Shown: positions 1-5,971, numbered from the stretch's first letter. The stretch is DNA of 6,484 nucleotides from Oscillospiraceae bacterium (GCA_003519645.1 DOWI01000066.1:1-6484); one strand, 5' to 3'. Notes: generated from the letters alone by a model not told the origin. A program made the numbers and translations.

Positions 1-46
1 TGGATTTTAATGTTTCAAACTTCGTTACCTCTCTGTTATAGTAGTA

Positions 47-757
47 TCAATCCACGCTATAGACAACGGTTAGATCGGGATGCATTTGCAGGATAGAAGC
101 AGGCACCAGTGGTGTAACCGGTCCATAAACAGCCTTTTCCAGAATATCTTTTTTATCAGGGCCGCTTGCTACCAAAAGAATTTTTTTAGCAGCCATAATA
201 GACTGAATTCCCATTGTAATCGCCTGCTTTGGAACATCATTGATACTGCTGAAGAAGCGAGCGTTGGCATCAATCGTAGACTGCTTCAGATCCACAACAT
301 GTGTTTCTTTATCAAAATAATCATTTGGCTCATTAAATCCGATATGCCCGTTATGACCGATACCCAGCAGTTGAATGTCCACGCCACCCAGCTCTTTTAT
401 GAGTTTATCATAACGTTCGCATTCTTGATTTAGGTTATCAGCGATACCGCTTGGGACATTGGTATTTGCCATATCGATGTTTACATGATTAAAAAGGTTA
501 TGATTCATGAACCAGCGATAACTCTGATCATGGTCTCCGCTAAGCCCGCAATACTCATCAAGGTTAACAGTTTTCACTTGAGAAAAGTCCAGATCTCCTT
601 TTTTGTACCATTCAATCAGCTGCTTATAAATACCAATCGGCGTTGAGCCTGTTGCCAGCCCGAGTATAGATTCGGGCTTCAATATAATCTGTGCTGAAAT
701 AATATTGGCTGCTTGACGACTCATTGCTTCATAATTTGATGTTCGAATAACTTTCAT
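47..757 (-). CDS. nagB: Glucosamine-6-phosphate deaminase (NagB), short Gram-positive type
   Basis: This cytosolic enzyme converts glucosamine-6-phosphate to fructose-6-phosphate and ammonia, the step that feeds amino sugars into glycolysis. The 236-residue protein shows the family signatures in order: the phosphate-binding loop LGLATGSTP (residues 32-40), NLDEYCGL with the catalytic-base Asp67 (residues 65-72), and GIGHNGHIGFNEP with His138 and Glu143 (residues 132-144). The position of E. coli Asp141 is Asn136 here, which as I recall is normal for Bacillus-type NagB and not a defect. The protein is about 30 residues shorter than the allosteric E. coli enzyme, fitting the monomeric, non-allosteric Gram-positive group (inferred). 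The ATG is preceded by a purine-rich site (GAAGGGAAGAG, 764-774). The gene begins 19 bases after the kinase stop, so it is the last visible gene of the amino-sugar operon. The reading frame is complete. Confidence 0.95.
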   Translation of the reverse strand: MKVIRTSNYEAMSRQAANIISAQIILKPESILGLATGSTPIGIYKQLIEWYKKGDLDFSQVKTVNLDEYCGLSGDHDQSYRWFMNHNLFNHVNIDMANTNVPSGIADNLNQECERYDKLIKELGGVDIQLLGIGHNGHIGFNEPNDYFDKETHVVDLKQSTIDANARFFSSINDVPKQAITMGIQSIMAAKKILLVASGPDKKDILEKAVYGPVTPLVPASILQMHPDLTVVYSVD

Positions 758-776
758 ACCTATCTCTTCCCTTCAT

Positions 777-1892
777 TTACGAAATAGTATCAATCTTTGC
801 ATACCTTTTAATTATTGCCTGCATTTGATCCATTTTCAGTTCCATGTCACCAACCAGTTTAAATTGTGTACGGCATCTTTCCAGGTTATGGTTCTGTCGA
901 TGAATTTTAAAATAAGTGTCCCCACTGAGATAATCGGTCAGAAAACGGATTCCACACTCAAATGTCATTATTTTGGCACCGACAGCCAGACTTTCGACTT
1001 CCTTTGGTGTCAAAAACTCTCCGGCAACACTTAAGTAACCATCAGCAAACACTTCAAACAGCCTGAGGCTCATGCTGACTTTATCCAGATCTGTTTCATC
1101 CTCAGCAGCCGTACTTGCGCCAAATCGGATGCTGTCCCCAAAATCAAATGCAGCAGCGCCGGGCATCACGGTATCAAGATCAATCACACAAATACCTTTC
1201 CCGCTTTCTTTGTCAATCAGTATATTGTTCAGTTTTGTATCGTTATGGGTAACTCTGTAAGGGATTGTTGATTCATCAAGCATTTCAATCAACACTCCGG
1301 CATCCTTTTCCCGCTCAAGTGCAAACGCTATCTCATCCTGAACATATTTTACTCTACCGACTTTGTCGTTATTTATCGCTTCTTTCAGCGCGTCAAAACG
1401 TTTAATTGTATTGTGAAAATCAGGAATTGTCTCTATCAAATCGTTTGTATTATAATCAGAAAGAAGGCGCTGAAAATTGCCAAACGCTACCCCGCAATTA
1501 TAAAAATCCTGTTCATCTCGGCAGCTTTGATATGTCACCGTATTTTCTACAAATACGTACATGCGCCAGTAGTGTCCGTCTGGATCAATATAATAAATAT
1601 CCCCACTTTTTGTAGGAATGACAGTCAAAGTCTCTCGCATTACATCTCCGTTGTAGGTGGCAATCTTTTTCTTCAAAAACTGCGTTACGCCATATATATT
1701 TCTCATAAGACCGGCAGGATCTACAAAAACATTATGATTAATTCTTTGCAATATCATACGATATATACTACCATCCGGCTTTTGCATACAAATCGAGTAT
1801 GTATCGTTAATATGCCCTTCCCCATATGGCAAGCTGTGTAAAAAAGTGTCGTCAGCAATAAACTGTGAAACAATCGCTTCAATTTGCGGCAT
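777..1892 (-). CDS. nahK: N-acetylhexosamine 1-kinase (NahK/LnpB-like, aminoglycoside phosphotransferase fold)
   Basis: This is a 371-residue sugar kinase of the APH/choline-kinase fold. Known NahK enzymes phosphorylate the anomeric carbon of GlcNAc or GalNAc with ATP, giving the 1-phosphate. Visible motifs, numbered from the ATG at 1892, are PYGEGHINDTY (residues 22-32, nucleotide loop), RVTHNDTKLNNILID (residues 213-227) with catalytic Asp218 and Asn223, and VIDLDTVMPG (residues 236-245) with metal-binding Asp238 and Asp240. FDFGDSIRFGAST (residues 249-261) and FECGIRFLTDYL (residues 311-322) follow. These stretches match the Bifidobacterium longum NahK sequence closely as I remember it, so the assignment goes beyond the general fold; I could not align them. 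The open frame extends to a GTG at 1946 inside the upstream gene, but the ATG at 1892 has GAGGAAAGG in front of it and is preferred. GlcNAc versus GalNAc preference cannot be read from the sequence. Confidence 0.86.
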   Translation of the reverse strand: MPQIEAIVSQFIADDTFLHSLPYGEGHINDTYSICMQKPDGSIYRMILQRINHNVFVDPAGLMRNIYGVTQFLKKKIATYNGDVMRETLTVIPTKSGDIYYIDPDGHYWRMYVFVENTVTYQSCRDEQDFYNCGVAFGNFQRLLSDYNTNDLIETIPDFHNTIKRFDALKEAINNDKVGRVKYVQDEIAFALEREKDAGVLIEMLDESTIPYRVTHNDTKLNNILIDKESGKGICVIDLDTVMPGAAAFDFGDSIRFGASTAAEDETDLDKVSMSLRLFEVFADGYLSVAGEFLTPKEVESLAVGAKIMTFECGIRFLTDYLSGDTYFKIHRQNHNLERCRTQFKLVGDMELKMDQMQAIIKRYAKIDTIS

Positions 1893-1904
1893 AATGCACC
1901 TAAA

Positions 1905-1913
1905 CCTTTCCTC
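1905..1913 (-). promoter_or_regulatory. Ribosome binding site that decides the kinase start
   Basis: GAGGAAAGG lies between the nucleotidyltransferase stop (1918-1920) and the kinase ATG (1890-1892), with a 12-base spacer. The alternative upstream GTG at 1946 has no comparable site. This supports a 25-base gap between the genes rather than a 29-base overlap. Confidence 0.6.
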
Positions 1914-1917
1914 AAAA

Positions 1918-2832
1918 TTAATTCCAAAGCGGAGCAGGATATTCACCTGCAGCTACCATTTCTGAAATCGCTTCTGCTACAGATTCCTTATCTTCACGAT
2001 AGGTCACGCCAAACCATTTGTCTGAGGTTTTCAGGACACTGACCGTACAAAGCCCCTGCTTAATCATATCCTTTACTACAAAAGGAAGAAAAAATTCCGC
2101 CTTTGATAAGTCATTTTCATTATAAAGAAGAAAATCTCTGAATCTAACCGATGTTTCTTTCAAAAACGAAGGCGGAAACCCCCAGCAGTTCATTGAAACA
2201 ATGCAGTTTTCATCAAGGTCAACCCAATTTTCGTCATCCTCTGTATATTGAATCTTGCCTTCACGTCTCATGATTTTCGTACGCTCGTTTACATCAGCGA
2301 GCATGCCGTTTTCATCAACGCTGCAGATGCCTCTTGCAACATGTCCGTTTTCCGTCAGCGTATTTTTGAGTATGTATCCCGCCATACAATATTTGGCAGG
2401 CTTGCTTTCCAAATCAGCTGTATCAAGCCATTCTGCCAGCTTTTTAAATGCCTCATACCCATAAAAGTCATCTGCATTAATCACAACGAACGGTTCATTT
2501 ACCTTACCGATACAGCTCATGACCGCGTGTGCTGTGCCCCAAGGTTTAACTCTGCCATCCGGAACCTTAAACCCTTCCGGGAGATGGTCAATTCTTTGAT
2601 AAACATAGGATACCTCCGTGAATTTTGCGATACGGTCTCCTATAGCCTCACGGAATATAGCATCATTTTCTTCTTTAATTATAAATACGACCTTATTAAA
2701 CCCGGCCCTTTGTGCGTCATATATGGAATAGTCTATAATTAATTCGCCGCACGGGCCAACCGTATCCACTTGCTTCAAGCCGCCATATCTGCTGCCCATG
2801 CCTGCCGCCATAATAACCAGCGTTTTTTTCAT
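1918..2832 (-). CDS. Sugar-1-phosphate nucleotidyltransferase (NTP_transferase family)
   Basis: This 304-residue cytosolic enzyme is of the RfbA/GalU-like pyrophosphorylase class, which joins a sugar 1-phosphate to an NTP to give a nucleotide sugar and pyrophosphate. The N-terminus has the glycine-rich nucleotide loop MAAGMGSRYGGLKQ (residues 8-21), followed by a Rossmann-like strand (KVVFII, residues 47-52). KPWGTAHAV (residues 96-104) resembles the base and sugar-binding loop. NADDFYG (residues 119-125) carries the metal-binding aspartates. It is the first gene of the operon with the NahK-like kinase, so the likely substrate is the HexNAc-1-phosphate the kinase makes; that is inference. Glucose-1-phosphate or another sugar remains possible. 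The ATG has GGAAAGG eleven bases upstream. The frame is intact, with no hexapeptide-repeat acetyltransferase domain as in GlmU. Confidence 0.82.
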   Translation of the reverse strand: MKKTLVIMAAGMGSRYGGLKQVDTVGPCGELIIDYSIYDAQRAGFNKVVFIIKEENDAIFREAIGDRIAKFTEVSYVYQRIDHLPEGFKVPDGRVKPWGTAHAVMSCIGKVNEPFVVINADDFYGYEAFKKLAEWLDTADLESKPAKYCMAGYILKNTLTENGHVARGICSVDENGMLADVNERTKIMRREGKIQYTEDDENWVDLDENCIVSMNCWGFPPSFLKETSVRFRDFLLYNENDLSKAEFFLPFVVKDMIKQGLCTVSVLKTSDKWFGVTYREDKESVAEAISEMVAAGEYPAPLWN

Positions 2833-2871
2833 GTATCTACATACCTTTCCGATATTTTATTCACTATTGAA

Positions 2872-2900
2872 ATTATATCTTGCAAAACATCATTTTTCTA
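2872..2900 (-). promoter_or_regulatory. Putative promoter of the amino-sugar operon
   Basis: A perfect minus-strand TATAAT (2872-2877) lies 39 bases before the first ATG of the operon. The hexamer 17 bases upstream (TAGAAA, 2895-2900) is a poor -35. A good -10 with a weak -35 would fit activator-dependent transcription by the adjacent AraC-type regulator, but no start site can be proven from sequence. Confidence 0.5.
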
Positions 2901-2908
2901 TGTAAAAT
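2880..2908 (+). promoter_or_regulatory. Putative promoter of the PocR/AraC regulator gene
   Basis: On the plus strand TTGCAA (2880-2885) and TAAAAT (2903-2908) are separated by exactly 17 bases, a sound sigma-A-like arrangement. The expected start near 2915 gives a leader of about 60 bases before the ATG at 2977. This element occupies nearly the same bases as the opposing operon promoter, so the two could not easily be used at once. Confidence 0.5.
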
Positions 2909-2953
2909 AGGGTTGTATTTGGTATTATCGTTCAATAAAAACTATTTTCCTAT
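2892..2953 (+). repeat. Direct repeat ATTTT(T/C)CTAT in the divergent control region
   Basis: ATTTTTCTAT (2892-2901) and ATTTTCCTAT (2944-2953) differ at one base in ten and start 52 bases apart, close to five helical turns. The first copy lies within both putative promoters and the second just before the regulator's ribosome binding site. They are candidate operator half-sites for the neighbouring AraC-type protein. The region is AT-rich, so chance is a real alternative. Confidence 0.3.
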
Positions 2954-2976
2954 AAAGCCATGAAAGGGAGACATCT

Positions 2977-3813
2977 ATGATTCAGGAAGACAGGCTTGAA
3001 ATGCTATCGGTATTGCGGGAACTGCATAACATTTCCGGGTTTCGCATTTCAATTCATGATACAAAATTCCAGGAAATTGAAGCGTATCCCAAAAGCATAT
3101 CCCCTTATTGCCGCATGGTACAGAGTAACGAAAAAGGCAGATGCATGTGTGTTGAAAATGACAGACTCGCTTTTGAACATGTAGGAAAGAACCCTGAAGT
3201 ATATCTTTACAAATGCTGTTTCGGCTTATATGAAGCCGTTGCCCCTTTGTACATACTCGGAACAATCGTGGGTTACTTGATGATGGGACAGTCGATAGAC
3301 GGGAGTGAGGGCAGCAAAGAAACATTAATACAAAACGCACAAAATATAATAAACGATAACAATGCTGTCTTTGAGGCCGTCGATTCTGTCAGCGTATGCA
3401 GCAGAGATAAAATTTTGTCGTGTATGAAGATACTGGATATCTGTGCACAGTACATTACCCTAAGCAATCGATTTCATTTGAACAAGTCCGATATCACTGA
3501 AAAAGTAAAAGAATATCTGGAGCATCATTTTTCTGAAAACATTACGATTGAAAGTATCTGTCTCAAATTTTTCTGCAGCCGCACAAGCTTAATGACATCT
3601 TTTAAGGCAAGTTACGGCGTTGGTATCATTGAATACTTGACACATGTACGCATTCAAACGGCAAAAGGGCTATTATACGGAACTTTAAAAACAGTAAAGG
3701 AGATTGCGTACGAATGCGGTTATAATGATCAAAATTATTTTAGCAAGGTCTTTCTAAAACATTGCGGAATGACTCCCACTGAATACCGCCATACAAAAGC
3801 TTCTACATCATAA
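2977..3813 (+). CDS. AraC-family transcriptional regulator with N-terminal PocR ligand-sensing domain
   Basis: This is a 278-residue cytosolic DNA-binding regulator. Residues 5-110 match the PocR domain: an N-terminal helix and HNISGF start, PYCRMVQSNEKGRCMCVEND (residues 43-62), YKCCFGLYEAVAPL (residues 78-91) and an IVGYLMMGQ strand (residues 97-105). The conserved cysteines are Cys45, Cys56, Cys58, Cys80 and Cys81. PocR domains sense small molecules in PduR/PocR (1,2-propanediol) and relatives. Residues 171-273 form the double helix-turn-helix of AraC proteins, ending in the classic IAYECGYNDQNYFSKVFLKH (residues 243-262) and a MTPTEYR tail. A strong AAAGGGAG site (2963-2970) fixes the ATG. 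The gene is divergent from the amino-sugar operon, whose activator it may be; the ligand could be an amino sugar or derivative (inference). Its stop abuts the convergent DUF1893 gene. Confidence 0.88.
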   Translation: MIQEDRLEMLSVLRELHNISGFRISIHDTKFQEIEAYPKSISPYCRMVQSNEKGRCMCVENDRLAFEHVGKNPEVYLYKCCFGLYEAVAPLYILGTIVGYLMMGQSIDGSEGSKETLIQNAQNIINDNNAVFEAVDSVSVCSRDKILSCMKILDICAQYITLSNRFHLNKSDITEKVKEYLEHHFSENITIESICLKFFCSRTSLMTSFKASYGVGIIEYLTHVRIQTAKGLLYGTLKTVKEIAYECGYNDQNYFSKVFLKHCGMTPTEYRHTKASTS

Positions 3814-4215
3814 ATTTGACAGCACTTCATAGCATATAACGGGATCGCTAATTTCTAAAACACGCTGCTCCATTGGACATATTCCCGTTCCGTTTTTGTT
3901 CATAATAAAGGGCGCCGTCTCACCATAATGCAGCGTAACCCCTGCCTGACTGAGTAAAGAAAGGGCATGTTTACTGACTGTGTCCGCATATATTTCACGT
4001 ACTTCTCCGTATAAAAGCAGCAAGGCAGCTGCTTTTCCTATCACCTTATCCGCCGCTGAAGCGCCTTTCATTAATTCCGGTGAATTCTTCAAAATTGAAA
4101 GCAACGGTGCGATTCCCGTTTGTGTTGATACAAATTCTTTTCCATTGCTTATCATTACAAAAGTATAATCACCGTCATGTAACATTCTTTTTGCCTTCTC
4201 CAGTGACCTTGTCAT
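3808..4215 (-). CDS. DUF1893 protein (cytidine-deaminase-like fold), function unknown
   Basis: This is a 135-residue soluble protein recognised by the DUF1893 pattern. Numbered from the ATG at 4215, the marks are TGIAPLL (residues 33-39), the central KGASAADKVIGKAAALLLL (residues 50-68), and NGTGICPMEQ (residues 108-117). A Thermotoga member of this family has a solved structure with the cytidine-deaminase fold (recalled). The usual zinc-binding HxE plus PCxxC set is absent here: only one cysteine (Cys113) lies in the conserved CPME and a Lys sits in the other motif. It is therefore probably not a classical zinc deaminase. The frame opens at a GTG at 4224, but GAGAGGAG with an 8-base spacer points to the ATG at 4215. 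The gene overlaps the end of the transporter gene by 41 bases, implying coupled expression and a job linked to the transported compound. No function can be assigned. Confidence 0.83.
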   Translation of the reverse strand: MTRSLEKAKRMLHDGDYTFVMISNGKEFVSTQTGIAPLLSILKNSPELMKGASAADKVIGKAAALLLLYGEVREIYADTVSKHALSLLSQAGVTLHYGETAPFIMNKNGTGICPMEQRVLEISDPVICYEVLSNL

Positions 4216-4738
4216 AATAACCACTCCTCTCTAGGACAAATATCAAAGACGGGATAAGTAGTAGCTGTATAATAATCCCGAATATACCGGTTATTACCGA
4301 CTCCAGCACCGCAGAAGCGCCAATTCCGGTCATATGAAGAAAGTCCGCAGCAATAAACAGAGCAAGAGCGTAAATCACTCTTCCAAGAAACATTGCAATT
4401 ACAAGTGATATGATAACCCCAAACTTTCTCTTTCGAAAACTCAGAGTCCGATAGGCAAGGCCACTTATAAAACCATATGCCGCAAGCTCAATTAACATAA
4501 ACGGCAGCCGCTCAAAAGCCGGCATACCCGTTAAAATTGTACTTAATAAAGGAGCCGCGGCGCCAACAATTAATCCGAATACCGGACCCAGTATAAAACC
4601 GCCGAGAAGAACCGGCAAATGCATCGGCAGAAGCAGCTTTCCAAGCTGGGCAGAACCTAACAGATGAAACACCTGCGGAATTAATACGGATAAAGCTATA
4701 AAAAGCCCTCCGATTGTTACTTTCCTTACACGTATCAT
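4175..4738 (-). CDS. ECF transporter substrate-binding (S) component, substrate unknown
   Basis: This 187-residue integral membrane protein of the ECF_trnsprt type captures a vitamin or similar micronutrient and works with shared EcfA/EcfA'/EcfT energising subunits, none of which is encoded here. Numbered from the ATG, about six hydrophobic segments can be seen, roughly at residues 7-29, 35-57, 59-70, 77-97, 105-131 and 143-170. The short LLLPMHLPVLLGGFILGP stretch (residues 35-52) followed by LTGMP and IELAAYGFISGL is typical of this S-component subgroup. The basic tail ends KVTGEGKKN. The length is normal for the family. The frame opens at a TTG at 4747 only two bases after the ribosome binding site, so the ATG at 4738 is preferred. 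It is 21 bases downstream of the aldo/keto reductase gene. I could not decide the vitamin from the sequence: pantothenate, a B6 vitamer and others are all open. Confidence 0.84.
   Translation of the reverse strand: MIRVRKVTIGGLFIALSVLIPQVFHLLGSAQLGKLLLPMHLPVLLGGFILGPVFGLIVGAAAPLLSTILTGMPAFERLPFMLIELAAYGFISGLAYRTLSFRKRKFGVIISLVIAMFLGRVIYALALFIAADFLHMTGIGASAVLESVITGIFGIIIQLLLIPSLIFVLERSGYYDKVTGEGKKNVT
4224..4231 (-). promoter_or_regulatory. Ribosome binding site for the DUF1893 gene inside the transporter gene
   Basis: GAGAGGAG lies within the transporter coding sequence, 8 bases before the ATG at 4213-4215. It decides the start over the GTG at 4222-4224, which touches the site. It implies that translation of the two genes is coupled. 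Confidence 0.7.
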
Positions 4739-4749
4739 AGAAATCAATG

Positions 4750-4756
4750 CCTTTCC
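4750..4756 (-). promoter_or_regulatory. Ribosome binding site for the S-component gene
   Basis: GGAAAGG sits in the short gap after the reductase stop (4760-4762). It is 11 bases from the ATG at 4738, the same layout as the nucleotidyltransferase gene. A TTG at 4747 is only 2 bases away and too close to be used. Confidence 0.6.
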
Positions 4757-4759
4757 GTT

Positions 4760-5887
4760 TTATCCAAGAGTGTCAAGCTCAATTTGAAGCTTCTTTAAAT
4801 CCTTTCGGATCTCAATTTTTTGCGGACATGCCTTTTCACACAGTCCGCATGATACACAATGTATTGCTTTTTGCGAATCGTCGATTTCATGTTTCCACTG
4901 CCACCTTGCCGAACCTGCATTCTGATAGACGCCGTATGTATTCCAGATTCGGAAATTGAACGGAATATTCACGCCTTTTGGACACGGCATGCAATAGTTG
5001 CAGCCCGTACATCCGTTGTTCACTCTGCTGTTCATCATCTCAGACACCCTTGAAATAAGCTGCTGCTCATATGGGTTTAACGGGTTGGGACTTTCAAAGG
5101 TTTTCAGGTTATCCTGTACCTGTTCAATCGCAGACATTCCGCTGAGGATCACCCTTACATTGGGCAGGCTTCCCACCCATCTGAGTGCCCATGATGCATT
5201 GGAAGCATTCGGGTCGGCTTTTCGCAGCTCATCCGATATTTCATCGGGTAGTGATGCAAGCTGACCGCCCTTTATCGGTTCCATCACGATAACAGGAATT
5301 CCAAAACTTTCGGCCAAATGGTAGCCCTTCATACCCGCCTGTTCTTCGGTATCCATGTAATTAAGCTGTATTTGACAAAAATCCCATGGTCTATATGTAA
5401 GGATTTCTTCAAACACCTTATATTCATCATGGAAAGAAAATCCAATATACCTGATTTTTCCTTGTTCTTTTAGCTCTTCACAGAATTCGGGTATTCCAAG
5501 CTCCACCATCTTATCCCATGTCTTTTTATGTAGTGAGTGAATCAGATAAAAATCTATATATTCCATTCCCAGCCTTTCAAGCTGCTCATGAAAGATGCGT
5601 TTGGCATCATCAAGACTTTTTATCTGCCATGCGGGAAGCTTGGTTGCGAGATAAAAACTGCTCCGTTCATATTTGGAAAGCGCTTTGCCTACAAAAGGCT
5701 CACTTTCTCCGCCATGATAAGGATATGCGGTATCAAAATAATTTACTCCGTTTTTATATGCTAGATCCAAAAGCTTTTCAGCCTCGTCACTGTCTATCGT
5801 ACCGTCTTTCTTTGTAGGAAATCTCATACATCCATAACCCAGCAGCGAAACCGATATTCCCAGCTTTTCAATACTTCTGTATTCCAC
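4760..5887 (-). CDS. Aldo/keto reductase with C-terminal 4Fe-4S double-cluster domain
   Basis: This 375-residue predicted cytosolic oxidoreductase reduces carbonyl groups, normally with NAD(P)H. The N-terminal TIM barrel (residues 1-280) carries the AKR tetrad: Asp52 and Tyr57 in FDTAYPYH, Lys83 in LATKLP, and His117 in LIHSLH. ILSGM (residues 247-251) resembles the family cofactor-binding end of the barrel. The C-terminal part has two cysteine sets of ferredoxin type: Cys293, 296, 299 and 302 in CTGCNYCMPCP, and Cys344, 347, 350 and 354 in CVSCGLCEKACPQ. This layout is known in a broad clostridial AKR subfamily whose substrates are mostly undefined. The start is a GTG with GAGGGG six bases upstream; the next Met (residue 21) would remove conserved barrel sequence. 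It is the first gene of the operon with the S component and DUF1893 protein, so its substrate may be the imported compound or a product of it (inference). Confidence 0.92.
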   Translation of the reverse strand: MEYRSIEKLGISVSLLGYGCMRFPTKKDGTIDSDEAEKLLDLAYKNGVNYFDTAYPYHGGESEPFVGKALSKYERSSFYLATKLPAWQIKSLDDAKRIFHEQLERLGMEYIDFYLIHSLHKKTWDKMVELGIPEFCEELKEQGKIRYIGFSFHDEYKVFEEILTYRPWDFCQIQLNYMDTEEQAGMKGYHLAESFGIPVIVMEPIKGGQLASLPDEISDELRKADPNASNASWALRWVGSLPNVRVILSGMSAIEQVQDNLKTFESPNPLNPYEQQLISRVSEMMNSRVNNGCTGCNYCMPCPKGVNIPFNFRIWNTYGVYQNAGSARWQWKHEIDDSQKAIHCVSCGLCEKACPQKIEIRKDLKKLQIELDTLG

Positions 5888-5893
5888 CTGAAA

Positions 5894-5899
5894 CCCCTC
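5894..5899 (-). promoter_or_regulatory. Ribosome binding site supporting a GTG start of the reductase
   Basis: GAGGGG lies 6 bases before the GTG at 5885-5887. Its good spacing supports this non-ATG start, which keeps the full N-terminal strand of the barrel. Confidence 0.7.
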
Positions 5900-5933
5900 A
5901 ATTCTATTTTAATATCCTTGAATTAAAACGCTC

Positions 5934-5950
5934 GGATTTTATAATAATCC
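5934..5950. repeat. Short AT-rich inverted repeat upstream of the reductase operon
   Basis: GGATTTTATAATAATCC has perfect 5-base arms (GGATT and AATCC) around a 7-base AT centre. It lies just downstream of the putative minus-strand -10 element, where a repressor operator could sit. The arms are short, so it may be fortuitous. Confidence 0.3.
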
Positions 5951-5962
5951 ATAGTTGCAAAT

Positions 5963-5971
5963 ATTATAACA
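5963..5971 (-). promoter_or_regulatory. Putative extended -10 promoter of the reductase/S-component/DUF1893 operon
   Basis: The minus strand reads TGTTATAAT, a perfect TATAAT with the TG of an extended -10, 76 bases before the reductase GTG. No convincing -35 hexamer is seen at the usual distance, as is common for extended -10 promoters. The leader would be about 70 bases, and I saw no riboswitch in it. Confidence 0.5.

Noticed and set aside
80..433. Plus-strand open frame of 117 codons opposite nagB
   Set aside because: It is the antisense shadow of the well-supported deaminase gene, with no ribosome binding site and no recognisable domain.
1413..1841. Plus-strand open frame of 142 codons opposite the kinase gene
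   Set aside because: It overlaps strongly conserved kinase sequence, has low-complexity composition and shows no protein family features.
1893..1946. N-terminal extension of the kinase from a GTG at 1946
   Set aside because: The extra 18 residues lie in the end of the upstream gene, lack a ribosome binding site and precede the usual family start.
2248..2742. Plus-strand open frame of 164 codons opposite the nucleotidyltransferase gene
   Set aside because: It lies wholly inside a gene with clear motifs on the other strand and looks like reverse-complement noise.
2898..2910. Small inverted repeat CTATGTAAAATAG in the divergent region
   Set aside because: The arms are only four bases and the sequence is AT-rich, so it is not separable from chance.
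2960..2980. Six-codon mini-frame (MKGRHL) whose stop overlaps the regulator ATG
   Set aside because: It contains the regulator's ribosome binding site and has none of its own, so a leader peptide is unlikely.
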